A stretch of DNA of 36,183 bases, from contig QKHT01000029.1 in NCBI GenBank assembly GCA_003249935.1, forward strand, positions 1-36,183, given 5' to 3'. Both the position numbers and the translations under genes were made by a program. Source of the DNA: Bacteroidota bacterium. Lineage in GTDB: Bacteria; Bacteroidota; Bacteroidia; Bacteroidales; UBA5342. The notes below the pieces were generated by a model. The model made no database searches. It saw only the letters and a list, made by a program, of their open reading frames with translations, and was not told the origin of the DNA. Below, one piece after another: positions 17,530-26,402 of the stretch (within the stretch, counting starts at the first letter, position 1; the number at the start of each line of letters is the position of its first letter).

Positions 17530-17545
17530 TGTTCCACGTGGAACA
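17530..17545. promoter_or_regulatory. parS-type centromere site
   Basis: The sequence TGTTCCACGTGGAACA is a perfect 16-bp palindrome and matches the bacterial parS consensus TGTTNCACGTGNAACA, the binding site of ParB. It sits just after the mnmG stop, in a 162-base gap. parS sites usually cluster near the replication origin. No parA/parB gene is in the window. A very short terminator is the main alternative, but there is no loop and no T run. Confidence 0.8.
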
Positions 17546-17687
17546 ATTTAAAAAATATAGTCTACTGAAATTGGAATTTTGGCAAATTGCAATAATTGAG
17601 TCTGGTTATGTAATAATTGTATAATTCTTTGCATAAGTGTAGTTGTTTATGTAAGATAAATATTTTTCAATCAATTAGGGTTGCTTT

Positions 17688-19496
17688 ATGAGTGAAATGA
17701 ACGATTATATCAGGGAGCGCTTGTCGGCTATGCCTGGAGCTCCAGGTGTATATCAGTTTGTAGATGTTGACGGAAAAGTAATATATGTTGGCAAGGCAAA
17801 AAATCTTAAGAATCGGGTTTCATCTTATTTTCATTCTAACCTTTCGAGTGGTAAGGTGCGAACTTTAGTTTCTAAAATTAACGATTTAGTTTATTTTCAA
17901 GTTAATACGGAGCAAGATGCTCTTCTATTAGAAAATAGCTTAATTAAGCAACATCAACCCAAATATAATATTTTACTTAAAGACGATAAGACCTATCCTT
18001 CCATTGTAATAAAGAAAGAAAATTTTCCCCGTGTTTTTAAAACAAGAAATATTATTCATGATGGAAGTACCTATTTTGGTCCTTATAGTTCTGCTTCTGT
18101 TGTTAATAATATGCTAGATTTAGCTAAATCGTTGTATAAAGTTCGTACATGTAATTTAGATTTGTCTATTGATAATATCCTGAATAAAAGGTTCAAGCCA
18201 TGTCTTGAATTTCAAATTGGAAATTGTTGTGCGCCGTGTATTGGTTTGCAGTCCATTGAAGAATATAATGATTCAATTAGTAATATCAAACATATTTTTA
18301 AAGGTAATATTAATGAAGTAAAGGCGGTATTGAATACTAAAATGATGGATTTTGTCAAAAATCTTGAATTTGAAAAAGCACAAATATGTAAAAATAAATT
18401 GCAATTAATTGATCAGTTTCAATCTAAGTCGGCTGTAGTTAATAGTAGTGTGGGATTTCTTGATGTTTATGCAATTGCAGAAGACAAAGAATCGGCGTAT
18501 GTAAGTTATTTACAAGTTTCGAGCGGTTCAATTATTTTGACATATACCATTGAGCTAAAAAGAAAGTTAAACGAATCGATCGAAGAGCTACTCATATATG
18601 CCATTGAAGAAATGCGATCTCGTTTTTCGAGTAATGCTAAGGAATTGGTGTTGCCTTTTACCGTAGATTTAAGTTGGTTTGATTTAGTATATACGATTCC
18701 ACAAAAGGGAGATAAAAGAAAATTGCTCGATTTGGCAGAAAAGAATGCGAATTATTACAAATACGAACGGATTAAGCAGAAATCGAGGTTGAATATTCAA
18801 CAAAGGAGCTTTAGAGTATTGGATACTTTGAAAAAGGACCTGCAGCTTTCCGAACTTCCTGTTCATATTGAATGTTTCGATAACTCTAATCTTCAGGGCA
18901 CTAATCCTGTGGCTGCTTGCGTTGTGTTCAAACATGGAAAAGCGTCGAAAAAAGACTATCGCAAATTCAATATTAAAACCGTAGAAGGGCCTGATGATTT
19001 TGCTTCCATGCGAGAAATTATTTATCGCCGGTATAGCCGGCTGATTGAGGAGGAATCTGATATCCCGCAGTTGATAATTATTGATGGCGGTAAAGGGCAA
19101 TTGTCGTCGGCAGTGGAAGTTTTGTCGCAATTGCCTTTTCCGGTTATGCCAAATGTAATTGGATTAGCTAAAAAGCTTGAAGAGGTCTTTTTCCCTGGCG
19201 ATCCTGTTCCTTTATATCTCGATAAAAGGGGTGAATCGTTGAAACTCATTCAGCAATTGCGCGATGAGGCCCACCGTTTCGGCATAACATTTCATCGTTC
19301 CAAACGGTCAAAAGCACAGGTTACTTCAGAGCTTGACGGTATAAAAGGTGTTGGACCAAAAGTTATTGAAAAACTTCTTGTAGCTTTCGGTTCAGTAAAA
19401 AGAATAAAGATGGCTACGGAGGCCGAAATAGCGGTGGCTGTGGGACCAAGTAAATCAAAAATAGTATATAACTATTTGAATAACAATAAGATATGA
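17688..19496 (+). CDS. uvrC: Excinuclease ABC subunit C
   Basis: UvrC makes the dual incisions of nucleotide excision repair. The 602-aa protein has an N-terminal GIY-YIG nuclease (PGAPGVYQFVDVDGKVIYVG, then KAKNLKNRV), a cysteine cluster typical of many UvrC proteins (CLEFQIGNCCAPCIG), a UVR helix pair (MMDFVKNLEFEKAQICKNKL), the RNase H-like second nuclease (HIECFDNSNLQGT and IIIDGGKGQL), and a C-terminal helix-hairpin-helix (LDGIKGVGPKVIEKLL). All domains look intact. Base composition rises in GC part-way through the gene, around 18.5-18.9 kb. The stop codon overlaps the next gene by 4 bases (ATGA), so the two are translationally coupled. Confidence 0.97.
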   Translation: MSEMNDYIRERLSAMPGAPGVYQFVDVDGKVIYVGKAKNLKNRVSSYFHSNLSSGKVRTLVSKINDLVYFQVNTEQDALLLENSLIKQHQPKYNILLKDDKTYPSIVIKKENFPRVFKTRNIIHDGSTYFGPYSSASVVNNMLDLAKSLYKVRTCNLDLSIDNILNKRFKPCLEFQIGNCCAPCIGLQSIEEYNDSISNIKHIFKGNINEVKAVLNTKMMDFVKNLEFEKAQICKNKLQLIDQFQSKSAVVNSSVGFLDVYAIAEDKESAYVSYLQVSSGSIILTYTIELKRKLNESIEELLIYAIEEMRSRFSSNAKELVLPFTVDLSWFDLVYTIPQKGDKRKLLDLAEKNANYYKYERIKQKSRLNIQQRSFRVLDTLKKDLQLSELPVHIECFDNSNLQGTNPVAACVVFKHGKASKKDYRKFNIKTVEGPDDFASMREIIYRRYSRLIEEESDIPQLIIIDGGKGQLSSAVEVLSQLPFPVMPNVIGLAKKLEEVFFPGDPVPLYLDKRGESLKLIQQLRDEAHRFGITFHRSKRSKAQVTSELDGIKGVGPKVIEKLLVAFGSVKRIKMATEAEIAVAVGPSKSKIVYNYLNNNKI

Positions 19497-19819
19497 CAAT
19501 TTTAGAAGCACAAACAGCCGTAGATGTATGGATTAAGAAATATGGCGTTCGGTATTTTAGTGAATTAACTAATTTAGCAATTCTCACCGAAGAAGTTGGT
19601 GAACTGGCCCGAATTATTGCACGTAAATACGGTGATCAGAGTTTTAAGGCCAATGAACTTTCCGTTGATATGGCAGATGAAATGGCCGATGTACTTTGGG
19701 TGCTTCTTTGTTTGGCAAACCAAACAGGTGTTGATCTTGATGCTGCTTTGGTTAAAAATATTGAGAAAAAGACTATACGCGATAACGAACGGCATATTAA
19801 AAATGAAAAATTGAGGTAG
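19493..19819 (+). CDS. MazG-like nucleotide pyrophosphohydrolase
   Basis: A 108-aa all-alpha NTP pyrophosphohydrolase. The metal-binding pattern of the MazG superfamily is seen as EEVGELARI (first pair of acidic residues) and DMADEMADVLWVL (second). Such enzymes hydrolyse nucleoside triphosphates to monophosphates and clean the nucleotide pool. The exact substrate cannot be told. The start overlaps the uvrC stop by 4 bases. A uvrC-mazG neighbourhood is, as I recall, common in Bacteroidales. The next gene follows 6 bases later. Confidence 0.9.
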   Translation: MTILEAQTAVDVWIKKYGVRYFSELTNLAILTEEVGELARIIARKYGDQSFKANELSVDMADEMADVLWVLLCLANQTGVDLDAALVKNIEKKTIRDNERHIKNEKLR

Positions 19820-19825
19820 GGTAGT

Positions 19826-20584
19826 ATGATAAAGTATTGTTCGATTGCTTCGGGTAGTAACGGTAATTGTTACTATGTAGGAACCAAATCCGAAGGCGTT
19901 TTGGTTGATGTAGGATTAACGGCAAAGCAAATATTTTTACGTATGGCCGAATTGCATATAGAATTAAACCATATCAAAGCAATATTTATTTCGCACGAAC
20001 ATGCCGATCATATGAAGGGTGTTAGGGTTTTTGTAAAAAAGACAGGTATTCCGGTATACTTTTCGAAAAAAACATTCGAAAATGCCTGGAATCCTTTTCG
20101 TCCGTTGAATTATCGCTTGTTTACGCCGGGTGATATTATTCAAATAGGTGATATTCAGGTTCATACATTTAAAAAGAACCACGATGCATCTGACCCTTGT
20201 TCGTTTAGGATTGAATCCAATGGAAAAAGTATTGGCGTATTTACGGATATTGGTGAACCATGTGATAATGTTACGGCACATTTTGCACAATGTCACAGTG
20301 CATTTTTCGAATCGAATTACGATGAAGAAATGTTGTGGGCTGGAAAATACCCCTATCACTTAAAAAAGCGGGTGGCATCGAATGTTGGTCACTTATCCAA
20401 CAAACAAGCATTCGATTTTGTATCTCAGATTGCCTCTGTTGAATTTAAACATTTGATATTAAGTCATTTATCAGGTGAAAACAATACTCACGAAAAAGTT
20501 TTGTCGTGTTTTGAACCGCTTTCCGGCCGATTCGGTATTGATATAGCGTCACGAAGTGGCGTTTCAGAAATGTTCGAATTGTAA
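19826..20584 (+). CDS. MBL-fold metallo-hydrolase, WalJ/YycJ-like
   Basis: A 252-aa metallo-beta-lactamase-fold protein. It begins with SIASGSNGNCYYVG, a hallmark of the YycJ/WalJ branch, and carries the metal motif HEHADH (H57, H59, D61, H62), followed by a second histidine-bearing segment (HLSNKQAFDF, LILSHLSGENNTHEKV). WalJ-type proteins have been linked to DNA-end processing and coordination of division with replication in Firmicutes; its role in Bacteroidota is not established. It follows the MazG-like gene by 6 bases. A 68-base gap with a hairpin separates it from polA. Confidence 0.9.
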   Translation: MIKYCSIASGSNGNCYYVGTKSEGVLVDVGLTAKQIFLRMAELHIELNHIKAIFISHEHADHMKGVRVFVKKTGIPVYFSKKTFENAWNPFRPLNYRLFTPGDIIQIGDIQVHTFKKNHDASDPCSFRIESNGKSIGVFTDIGEPCDNVTAHFAQCHSAFFESNYDEEMLWAGKYPYHLKKRVASNVGHLSNKQAFDFVSQIASVEFKHLILSHLSGENNTHEKVLSCFEPLSGRFGIDIASRSGVSEMFEL

Positions 20585-20587
20585 TTG

Positions 20588-20611
20588 CCGAAAAAATTGC
20601 GATTTTTTCGG
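20588..20611. repeat. Perfect 10-bp inverted repeat before polA
   Basis: CCGAAAAAAT at 20588-20597 pairs with ATTTTTTCGG at 20602-20611 around the loop TGCG. The three GC pairs are at the base and no T run follows outside the stem on the plus strand, so it is not a standard terminator. It lies 3 bases after the upstream gene's stop and may be a weak attenuating or mRNA-end structure. Confidence 0.6.
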
Positions 20612-20626
20612 AAAAAATAAAGTTTG

Positions 20627-20634
20627 TATCTTCG
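20627..20634 (+). promoter_or_regulatory. Possible polA promoter (-7 element)
   Basis: TATCTTCG is one base from the Bacteroidota -7 consensus TAnnTTTG and lies 18 bases before the polA ATG. A T-rich TTTTTTCGG about 17 bases upstream could act as a weak -33 element but overlaps the hairpin stem. Confidence 0.4.
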
Positions 20635-20652
20635 AAGCAAGTAATTTGTATA

Positions 20653-23424
20653 ATGGCAGAAAAAAAACTATTTCTTCTCGATGCTTATGCGCTTATTTAC
20701 AGAGCGTATTATGCTTTTATCCGTAACCCACGGGTTAACAGCAAAGGTTTAAATACTTCTGCAATTTTTGGATTTGTAAATACTCTCGATGAGATACTAA
20801 AAAAAGAGCATCCTACGCATATTGCTGTGGTATTCGATCCGCCGGGTGGCACTTTTAGAAATGAAATATTTCCCGATTATAAGGCCAACCGCGAAGAAAC
20901 GCCCGAAGATATTCGAAAATCGATACCCATTATTCGTGAAATTATTTCTGCATACAATATTCCGGTAATTGAATTACAGGGATATGAAGCTGATGATGTA
21001 ATAGGCGCCATGGCTTACAAGGCGGCTTTAGAAGGCTTTTCGGTGTATATGATGACACCAGATAAGGATTATGGTCAATTAGTGCAGTCTAACGTCTCTA
21101 TTTATAAGCCATCGCGTAGTGGAAACGGAGCCGAAATAATCAACTCCGATAATTTTTCGGAAAAAACCGGTTTGGCAAAGCCCGAATATGTGATTGATAT
21201 GCTTGCGCTTATGGGTGATGCTTCCGATAATATTCCCGGATGTCCGGGCGTTGGCGAAAAAACTGCTTTAAAGCTCATTGAAGAATTTGGTTCGGTTGAT
21301 GATATTTACAGCAGAATTGGTGAAGTAAAAGGCAAACTGAAAGATAAATTAGTAGAGTTTAAAGAGCAGGTTTATCTTTCGCGCCATTTAGCCACAATAG
21401 TAACAGAACTTGACGTGGAAATCGACGAAGAAAAGTTATTGATAAAGCCACTTAATGTGGGCGCAATGTCAAAACTATTCGATTTGCTCGAATTTCGAAA
21501 TATTAAGACTCGAATTCTTGGTGAGACGGTTCAACCAAAACCTATACAAGGCAGTTTGTTTCCCGAATTTGACTTTGAAGAGCATGTTCCCACGCCACCA
21601 CAATCTATTTTGAATAGTATTGATACTGTAGCTCACGAATATTATTTAATCGAAAATGAAATGCAGCTGGCTTCACTTCGTGCTGCGTTAAGTGTTCAAA
21701 AAGCATTTTGTTTCGATACCGAAACTACCAGTTTGGATATTGTTGATGCCGAATTGGTTGGTATCTCAATTTGTTTTTCAAAAGGCGAAGCCTACTATAT
21801 TTCTGTTCCGGATAATTTTGACGAAGCTTGCAAAATGGTTTCGGGAATGAACACCATTTTTTCTGATCCCGGCGTTTTAAAAATCGGGCAGAACATGAAA
21901 TACGATATTTCAGTTTTGTCGAAATATGGTTTGAAACTAAAAGGTAAGTTGTTTGATACCATGTTGGCGCACTATATTCTACAGCCTGAATTAAGGCACA
22001 ATATGGATTTTATGGCCGAAACGCTTTTGGGATATAAAACCGTGAAAACTGAAGAATTACTTGGTCAAAAGGGAAAAGATCAAATTTCGATGCGTGAGGT
22101 GGAAGTCGAAAAGGTAAAAAGGTATGCATGTGAAGATGCAGACATTACTTTTCAACTTTATGAGGTTTTGGTAAAATTGCTCGATGAAAAGAAAATGAAG
22201 CTTTTGTTCGAGAATGTTGAAATGCCATTAGTCGAAGTCCTTTCGGAAATGGAAATGAATGGTGTTTCGATTGATACTGAAGCGTTAAGCGATTATGCAA
22301 AAACATTGATTGATGTTATCATAAAAACTGAGGATGAAATCTTAAAATTAGCTGGTTATTCATTCAATATAGGATCACCAAAACAGGTTGGCGAGGTGCT
22401 TTTCGATCATCTTAAAATTGATGCAACAGCAAAAAAGACTAAATCGGGCCAATATGGCACGTCTGAAGAAGTGTTGCAAAAATTGGCGGGTAAACATCCT
22501 ATTGTTGATAAGATATTGGAACATCGTGGACTGAAAAAGTTGCTTTCGACCTATGTCGAAGCATTACCGCAATTAGTAAACAGTAAAACAAACAGAATAC
22601 ATTCCTCTTACAATCAGGCTGTAACATCTACCGGACGGCTAAGTAGTACAAACCCTAATTTGCAAAACATTCCGATACGAGACGAAGCCGGCAGGGAATT
22701 AAGAAAGGCATTTGTACCGCAAAACGATGAATATGTTTTAGTTGCGGCCGACTATTCGCAGGTGGAATTGCGGCTAATGGCTCATTTAAGTGCCGATCCC
22801 AACATGCTCGAAGCATTCAGGAATGGAGAAGATATTCATGCAGCTACTGCGGCAAAAATTTATGGCGTTGCAATTGCAGAGGTAACCAGCGAAATGCGCC
22901 GAAAGGCAAAAACGGCTAATTTTGGTATTATTTATGGCATTTCGGCCTTTGGACTTGCTGAGCGTTTAAATATTTCGCGCTCTGAAGCCAAGGAGCTAAT
23001 CGACGGCTACTTTAACACCTACCCAAAGGTTCAAAAATATATGGAGCATGCCATTTCCAAAGCGCGCGAAGAGGGATTTGTTGAAACAATATACGGCCGT
23101 CGCAGGTATTTGGCAGATATCAATTCGCGAAATGCCGTTGTACGCGGAATGGCCGAACGAAATGCTATCAATGCGCCCATTCAGGGTTCAGCCGCAGATG
23201 TAATAAAAATTGCAATGGTTAAAGTTCATAAGCAATTTAAGGCTGCTAAACTAAAATCGAAAATGATCATGCAGGTGCACGATGAGTTGGTATTTGAAGT
23301 TTATAAACCCGAATTGGAGCATGTACTTGAAATAGTAAAATATGAAATGGAACATGCTGCTGATCTTAAATTGCCGTTGTGTGTGGATTGTGGTGTGGGA
23401 AATAACTGGTTACAAGCACATTAA
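20653..23424 (+). CDS. polA: DNA polymerase I
   Basis: A 923-aa three-domain polymerase for Okazaki-fragment processing and repair. The N-terminal 5'-3' exonuclease begins FLLDAYALIYRAYYAF and contains YEADDVIG and GDASDNIPG. The 3'-5' exonuclease is likely active, since FDTETTSLD keeps the catalytic D355 and E357, and a later acidic motif is present in YACEDADITFQLY. The polymerase domain has motif A VAADYSQVELRLMAHLS (near 697), motif B RRKAKTANFGIIYGIS and motif C QVHDEL (near 875). Length and motifs are standard. tatC follows 2 bases after the stop. Confidence 0.98.
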   Translation: MAEKKLFLLDAYALIYRAYYAFIRNPRVNSKGLNTSAIFGFVNTLDEILKKEHPTHIAVVFDPPGGTFRNEIFPDYKANREETPEDIRKSIPIIREIISAYNIPVIELQGYEADDVIGAMAYKAALEGFSVYMMTPDKDYGQLVQSNVSIYKPSRSGNGAEIINSDNFSEKTGLAKPEYVIDMLALMGDASDNIPGCPGVGEKTALKLIEEFGSVDDIYSRIGEVKGKLKDKLVEFKEQVYLSRHLATIVTELDVEIDEEKLLIKPLNVGAMSKLFDLLEFRNIKTRILGETVQPKPIQGSLFPEFDFEEHVPTPPQSILNSIDTVAHEYYLIENEMQLASLRAALSVQKAFCFDTETTSLDIVDAELVGISICFSKGEAYYISVPDNFDEACKMVSGMNTIFSDPGVLKIGQNMKYDISVLSKYGLKLKGKLFDTMLAHYILQPELRHNMDFMAETLLGYKTVKTEELLGQKGKDQISMREVEVEKVKRYACEDADITFQLYEVLVKLLDEKKMKLLFENVEMPLVEVLSEMEMNGVSIDTEALSDYAKTLIDVIIKTEDEILKLAGYSFNIGSPKQVGEVLFDHLKIDATAKKTKSGQYGTSEEVLQKLAGKHPIVDKILEHRGLKKLLSTYVEALPQLVNSKTNRIHSSYNQAVTSTGRLSSTNPNLQNIPIRDEAGRELRKAFVPQNDEYVLVAADYSQVELRLMAHLSADPNMLEAFRNGEDIHAATAAKIYGVAIAEVTSEMRRKAKTANFGIIYGISAFGLAERLNISRSEAKELIDGYFNTYPKVQKYMEHAISKAREEGFVETIYGRRRYLADINSRNAVVRGMAERNAINAPIQGSAADVIKIAMVKVHKQFKAAKLKSKMIMQVHDELVFEVYKPELEHVLEIVKYEMEHAADLKLPLCVDCGVGNNWLQAH

Positions 23425-23426
23425 AT

Positions 23427-24242
23427 ATGAAAAAAGTTGAAAAGGAGATGACTTTTCTTCAACACCTTGAAGAATTAAGATGGCATTTTGTACGTAGTAT
23501 TTCGGCAATAATTATTCTTGCTGTTGTTGCTTTTTTGTTTAGAGATATTTTGTTCGATAAAATTCTGTTGTACCCGAATAATCCGGATTTTCCAACAAAC
23601 AGGATGTTTGCCTGGATTGCCGACTATCTCAATATCCCTTCGCTCAAAATTAATCAGCACCCGGTTCAGCTTATTAATATTCAAATGGCCGGGCAGTTTA
23701 CTATTCATATCGCCGTGTCGATGATTGCAGGTGTGATTATTGCGTTTCCTTATATTTTTTACGAATTTTGGCGTTTTGTTGCACCAGCTTTGTACGATAC
23801 CGAAAGGAAATATGCCAGAGGTGGAATATTTTATACCTCGGCTCTGTTTTTTATTGGAATTTCTTTTGGTTTCTTTTTAATTGTACCGCTTTCTATTGAC
23901 TTTTTAGGTGGTTATAATATTAGTGAAACAGTTCTTAATCAGATAAATATACAATCTTATATTGCTACCGTTACTTCGGTAACTCTTTCGGCCGGTGTGG
24001 TATTCGAGTTGCCGATAATTATATTCTTTCTGAGCCGTATAGGGGTAGTTACACCAGATATGATGAAGAAATACCGCCGTCATGCCATCGTTGGGGCTCT
24101 GTTTTTAGCGGCAATCATCACGCCGCCGGATGTTGTAAGCCAAATAATGGTTTCGGTACCACTTATTGTGCTGTATGAAGTGAGTATTGGCATTTCGAAA
24201 CGGGTGTTGAAAAACAAACAAAAGGCCGAAATTAATGAATAA
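23427..24242 (+). CDS. tatC: Sec-independent protein translocase TatC
   Basis: TatC is the inner-membrane receptor for twin-arginine signal peptides. The 271-aa protein has the N-terminal family signature MTFLQHLEELRWHFVRS and about six membrane helices, with the conserved FWRFVAPALYDTERKYA segment after the second. The extended periplasmic loop between helices 1 and 2 is typical for Bacteroidota. No tatA gene is in the window. It begins 2 bases after polA and overlaps the next gene by 8 bases. Confidence 0.96.
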   Translation: MKKVEKEMTFLQHLEELRWHFVRSISAIIILAVVAFLFRDILFDKILLYPNNPDFPTNRMFAWIADYLNIPSLKINQHPVQLINIQMAGQFTIHIAVSMIAGVIIAFPYIFYEFWRFVAPALYDTERKYARGGIFYTSALFFIGISFGFFLIVPLSIDFLGGYNISETVLNQINIQSYIATVTSVTLSAGVVFELPIIIFFLSRIGVVTPDMMKKYRRHAIVGALFLAAIITPPDVVSQIMVSVPLIVLYEVSIGISKRVLKNKQKAEINE

Positions 24243-25380
24243 AAAGCTTAAAATTGTCATTCTTGGTTCAGCCTATCCCTTTAGAGGTGGTTTGGCTGCG
24301 TATAACGAGCGATTAGCTAAACAGTTTATTGATGAGGGACATGAGGTGGAAATGGTAACATTTTCATTGCAGTATCCTTCATTTTTATTTCCCGGAAAAA
24401 CTCAGTTTGCCAGTTGGAAAGCACCGGAAAACCTTAAAATTCATATTTGGTTAAATTCAGTAAATCCACTCAATTGGATTCGTACAGGGCTGAAAATTAA
24501 AAGATTAAAACCAGATTTACTTATTGTAAAGTATTGGTTACCCTTTATGGGACCGGCATTTGGAACTGTTGCTCGTATTGCAAAATATCGGACAAATATC
24601 AAAGTAATTTCAATCTTAGATAATATTATTCCTCACGAGAAAAGAATTGGTGATCATTTGTTTTCGAAGTTTTTTGTTGGGATAGTAGATGCATTTGTGG
24701 CTATGTCTCAATCGGTTTTGTCAGATCTTGATTGTTTCGACAAATTCAAACCGCGAGCATTTTGCCCTCATCCAATGTTTGATAATTTTGGTGGATTGAT
24801 GGATCGCGAAGAGGCTAAAAATGAATTTGGTATACTCAATTCGCAAACATGTCTTTTGTTCTTCGGATTTATAAGAGGATACAAGGGGCTCGACTTAGCG
24901 TTGGAAGCCATTGGGGGTAATAAGTTGAGAAATTTGAATGTTAAGTTATTAGTTGCCGGTGAGTTTTACGAGAGTCAAGACCATTATATGTCAATAATAG
25001 AGCGACTTAACATTGAAGATAAAGTTGTTTTAAGAACCGAATTTATACCTGATAGTGAAGTTTACAAATATTTTAGTGCTGCCGACATTGTGGTTCAGCC
25101 ATACAAAAGTGCAACCCAAAGCGGTGTTACTCAAATTGCATATTACTTTAATAAGCCGATGTTGGTAACAGATGTTGGCGGCTTAAAAGAAATAGTGCCT
25201 CATGGAAAAGCCGGATATGCGGTTCAGCCTAATGTAATTGAGATAGAAGATGCCTTGGTTGATTTTGTGGAGAACCACCGTTACGATGAGTTTTGTAAGG
25301 GGGTGGCCGACGAAAGGCAAAAGTATACTTGGGACAAAATGACCAAGGCCGTATTTAGTTTATTTGAAAGTTTAACGTAA
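24235..25380 (+). CDS. Glycosyltransferase family 4 (GT-B fold)
   Basis: A 381-aa GT-B glycosyltransferase. The N-terminal Rossmann domain opens with KIVILGSAYPFRGGLAAYNE, the glycine-rich acceptor-side loop of GT4 enzymes. The C-terminal donor domain has LLFFGFIRGYKGLDLALEA and VVQPYKSATQSGVTQIAYY followed by VTDVGGLKEIV, which fits the usual nucleotide-sugar binding region. It overlaps tatC by 8 bases, and its stop touches the heptose-kinase-like gene. The neighbours suggest an LPS or surface-glycan role with a heptose-type sugar; acceptor and donor are not determined. Confidence 0.9.
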   Translation: MNKKLKIVILGSAYPFRGGLAAYNERLAKQFIDEGHEVEMVTFSLQYPSFLFPGKTQFASWKAPENLKIHIWLNSVNPLNWIRTGLKIKRLKPDLLIVKYWLPFMGPAFGTVARIAKYRTNIKVISILDNIIPHEKRIGDHLFSKFFVGIVDAFVAMSQSVLSDLDCFDKFKPRAFCPHPMFDNFGGLMDREEAKNEFGILNSQTCLLFFGFIRGYKGLDLALEAIGGNKLRNLNVKLLVAGEFYESQDHYMSIIERLNIEDKVVLRTEFIPDSEVYKYFSAADIVVQPYKSATQSGVTQIAYYFNKPMLVTDVGGLKEIVPHGKAGYAVQPNVIEIEDALVDFVENHRYDEFCKGVADERQKYTWDKMTKAVFSLFESLT

Positions 25381-26402
25381 TGATTATAAGAAGTAAAGCA
25401 CCGTTAAGGATTGGTTTGGCTGGTGGTGGCACCGATGTTTCACCCTATTCTGACTTGTATAGCGGAGCAATTCTGAATGCCACAATTTCAATGTATGCCT
25501 ATGCCACCATTGAGCCGTTAAATAATGGAAAGATTGTATTAGAATCGAACGATCGTGGCGAATTGGTTGAATGTGATTCTTCTGAAGAATTGCCGATCGA
25601 AGGCGATTTAATACTACATAAAGGTATTTACAATGCCATTGTTAAGCGGTTCATTAAAAAACCATTATCATTTAAGTTGTCTACTTTTGTCGATGCTCCG
25701 TCCGGGTCCGGCTTAGGTACGTCCTCGACTTTGGTTACGGCCATTATTGGTGCGTTTGCCGAATGGTTGCATTTACCCTTGGGCGAATACGATATTGCTT
25801 GGCTTGCCTATCAAATAGAACGCGTAGATTTAGGTATGGCCGGCGGAAAGCAGGACCAGTATGCTGCTACTTTTGGTGGTTTTAATTTTATGGAATTTTC
25901 GGCAAACGACAAGGTAATTGTCAATCCACTTAGAATTAAGTCGCAATTGCTCAACGAGTTGGCCTATAATGTTGTGCTCTATTATACCGAAACCAGCAGG
26001 TTATCGTCGAAAATTATCGCGATGCAACAGATTAATGTTAATAGTGGCAATGAAAAGAGTATTGAGGCAATGCATCACCTAAAACAGAGTGCTATATTAA
26101 TGAAAGAGACTTTGTTACGTGGTGATCTCGATAAGATTGGGGTAATAATGGATGAAAGCTGGCAATTTAAAAAGCAAATGGCCGATGGTATAACCAATGC
26201 GTATATCGACGAAATTTATGCCAGTGCGATAAATGCCGGTTCAACCGGGGGTAAAATATCGGGAGCCGGGGGTGGTGGCTTTATGTTCTTTTACTGCCCC
26301 GGAAACACACGTCATGCCGTAATCAAATCGCTCGAAAAGTTTGGCGGACAAGCAAAAAGATACCAGTTTACAAAAAGCGGACTTGCAACATGGACAGTTT
26401 AA
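25380..26402 (+). CDS. GHMP kinase, D-glycero-D-manno-heptose 7-phosphate kinase-like (HddA-like)
   Basis: A 340-aa GHMP-superfamily sugar kinase. It begins with RSKAPLRIGLAGGGTDVSPY, typical of HddA-type heptose kinases, has the ATP-binding loop APSGSGLGTSSTLV (motif 2) and the C-terminal GGKISGAGGGGFMFFYC (motif 3). HddA phosphorylates C1 of heptose 7-phosphate on the GDP-heptose route. The next gene, overlapping by 13 bases, is an HddC-like nucleotidyltransferase, which supports this reading; related kinases for other sugars are an alternative. No heptose isomerase (GmhA) or phosphatase (GmhB) gene is in the window. Confidence 0.88.
   Translation: MIIRSKAPLRIGLAGGGTDVSPYSDLYSGAILNATISMYAYATIEPLNNGKIVLESNDRGELVECDSSEELPIEGDLILHKGIYNAIVKRFIKKPLSFKLSTFVDAPSGSGLGTSSTLVTAIIGAFAEWLHLPLGEYDIAWLAYQIERVDLGMAGGKQDQYAATFGGFNFMEFSANDKVIVNPLRIKSQLLNELAYNVVLYYTETSRLSSKIIAMQQINVNSGNEKSIEAMHHLKQSAILMKETLLRGDLDKIGVIMDESWQFKKQMADGITNAYIDEIYASAINAGSTGGKISGAGGGGFMFFYCPGNTRHAVIKSLEKFGGQAKRYQFTKSGLATWTV

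Noticed and set aside
17530-17545. Reading the palindrome as an intrinsic terminator of mnmG
   Set aside because: No loop and no T run; exact match to the parS consensus explains it better.
18684-19249. Minus-strand frames of 148 and 75 codons
   Set aside because: Antisense to the conserved C-terminal nuclease and helix-hairpin-helix parts of uvrC.
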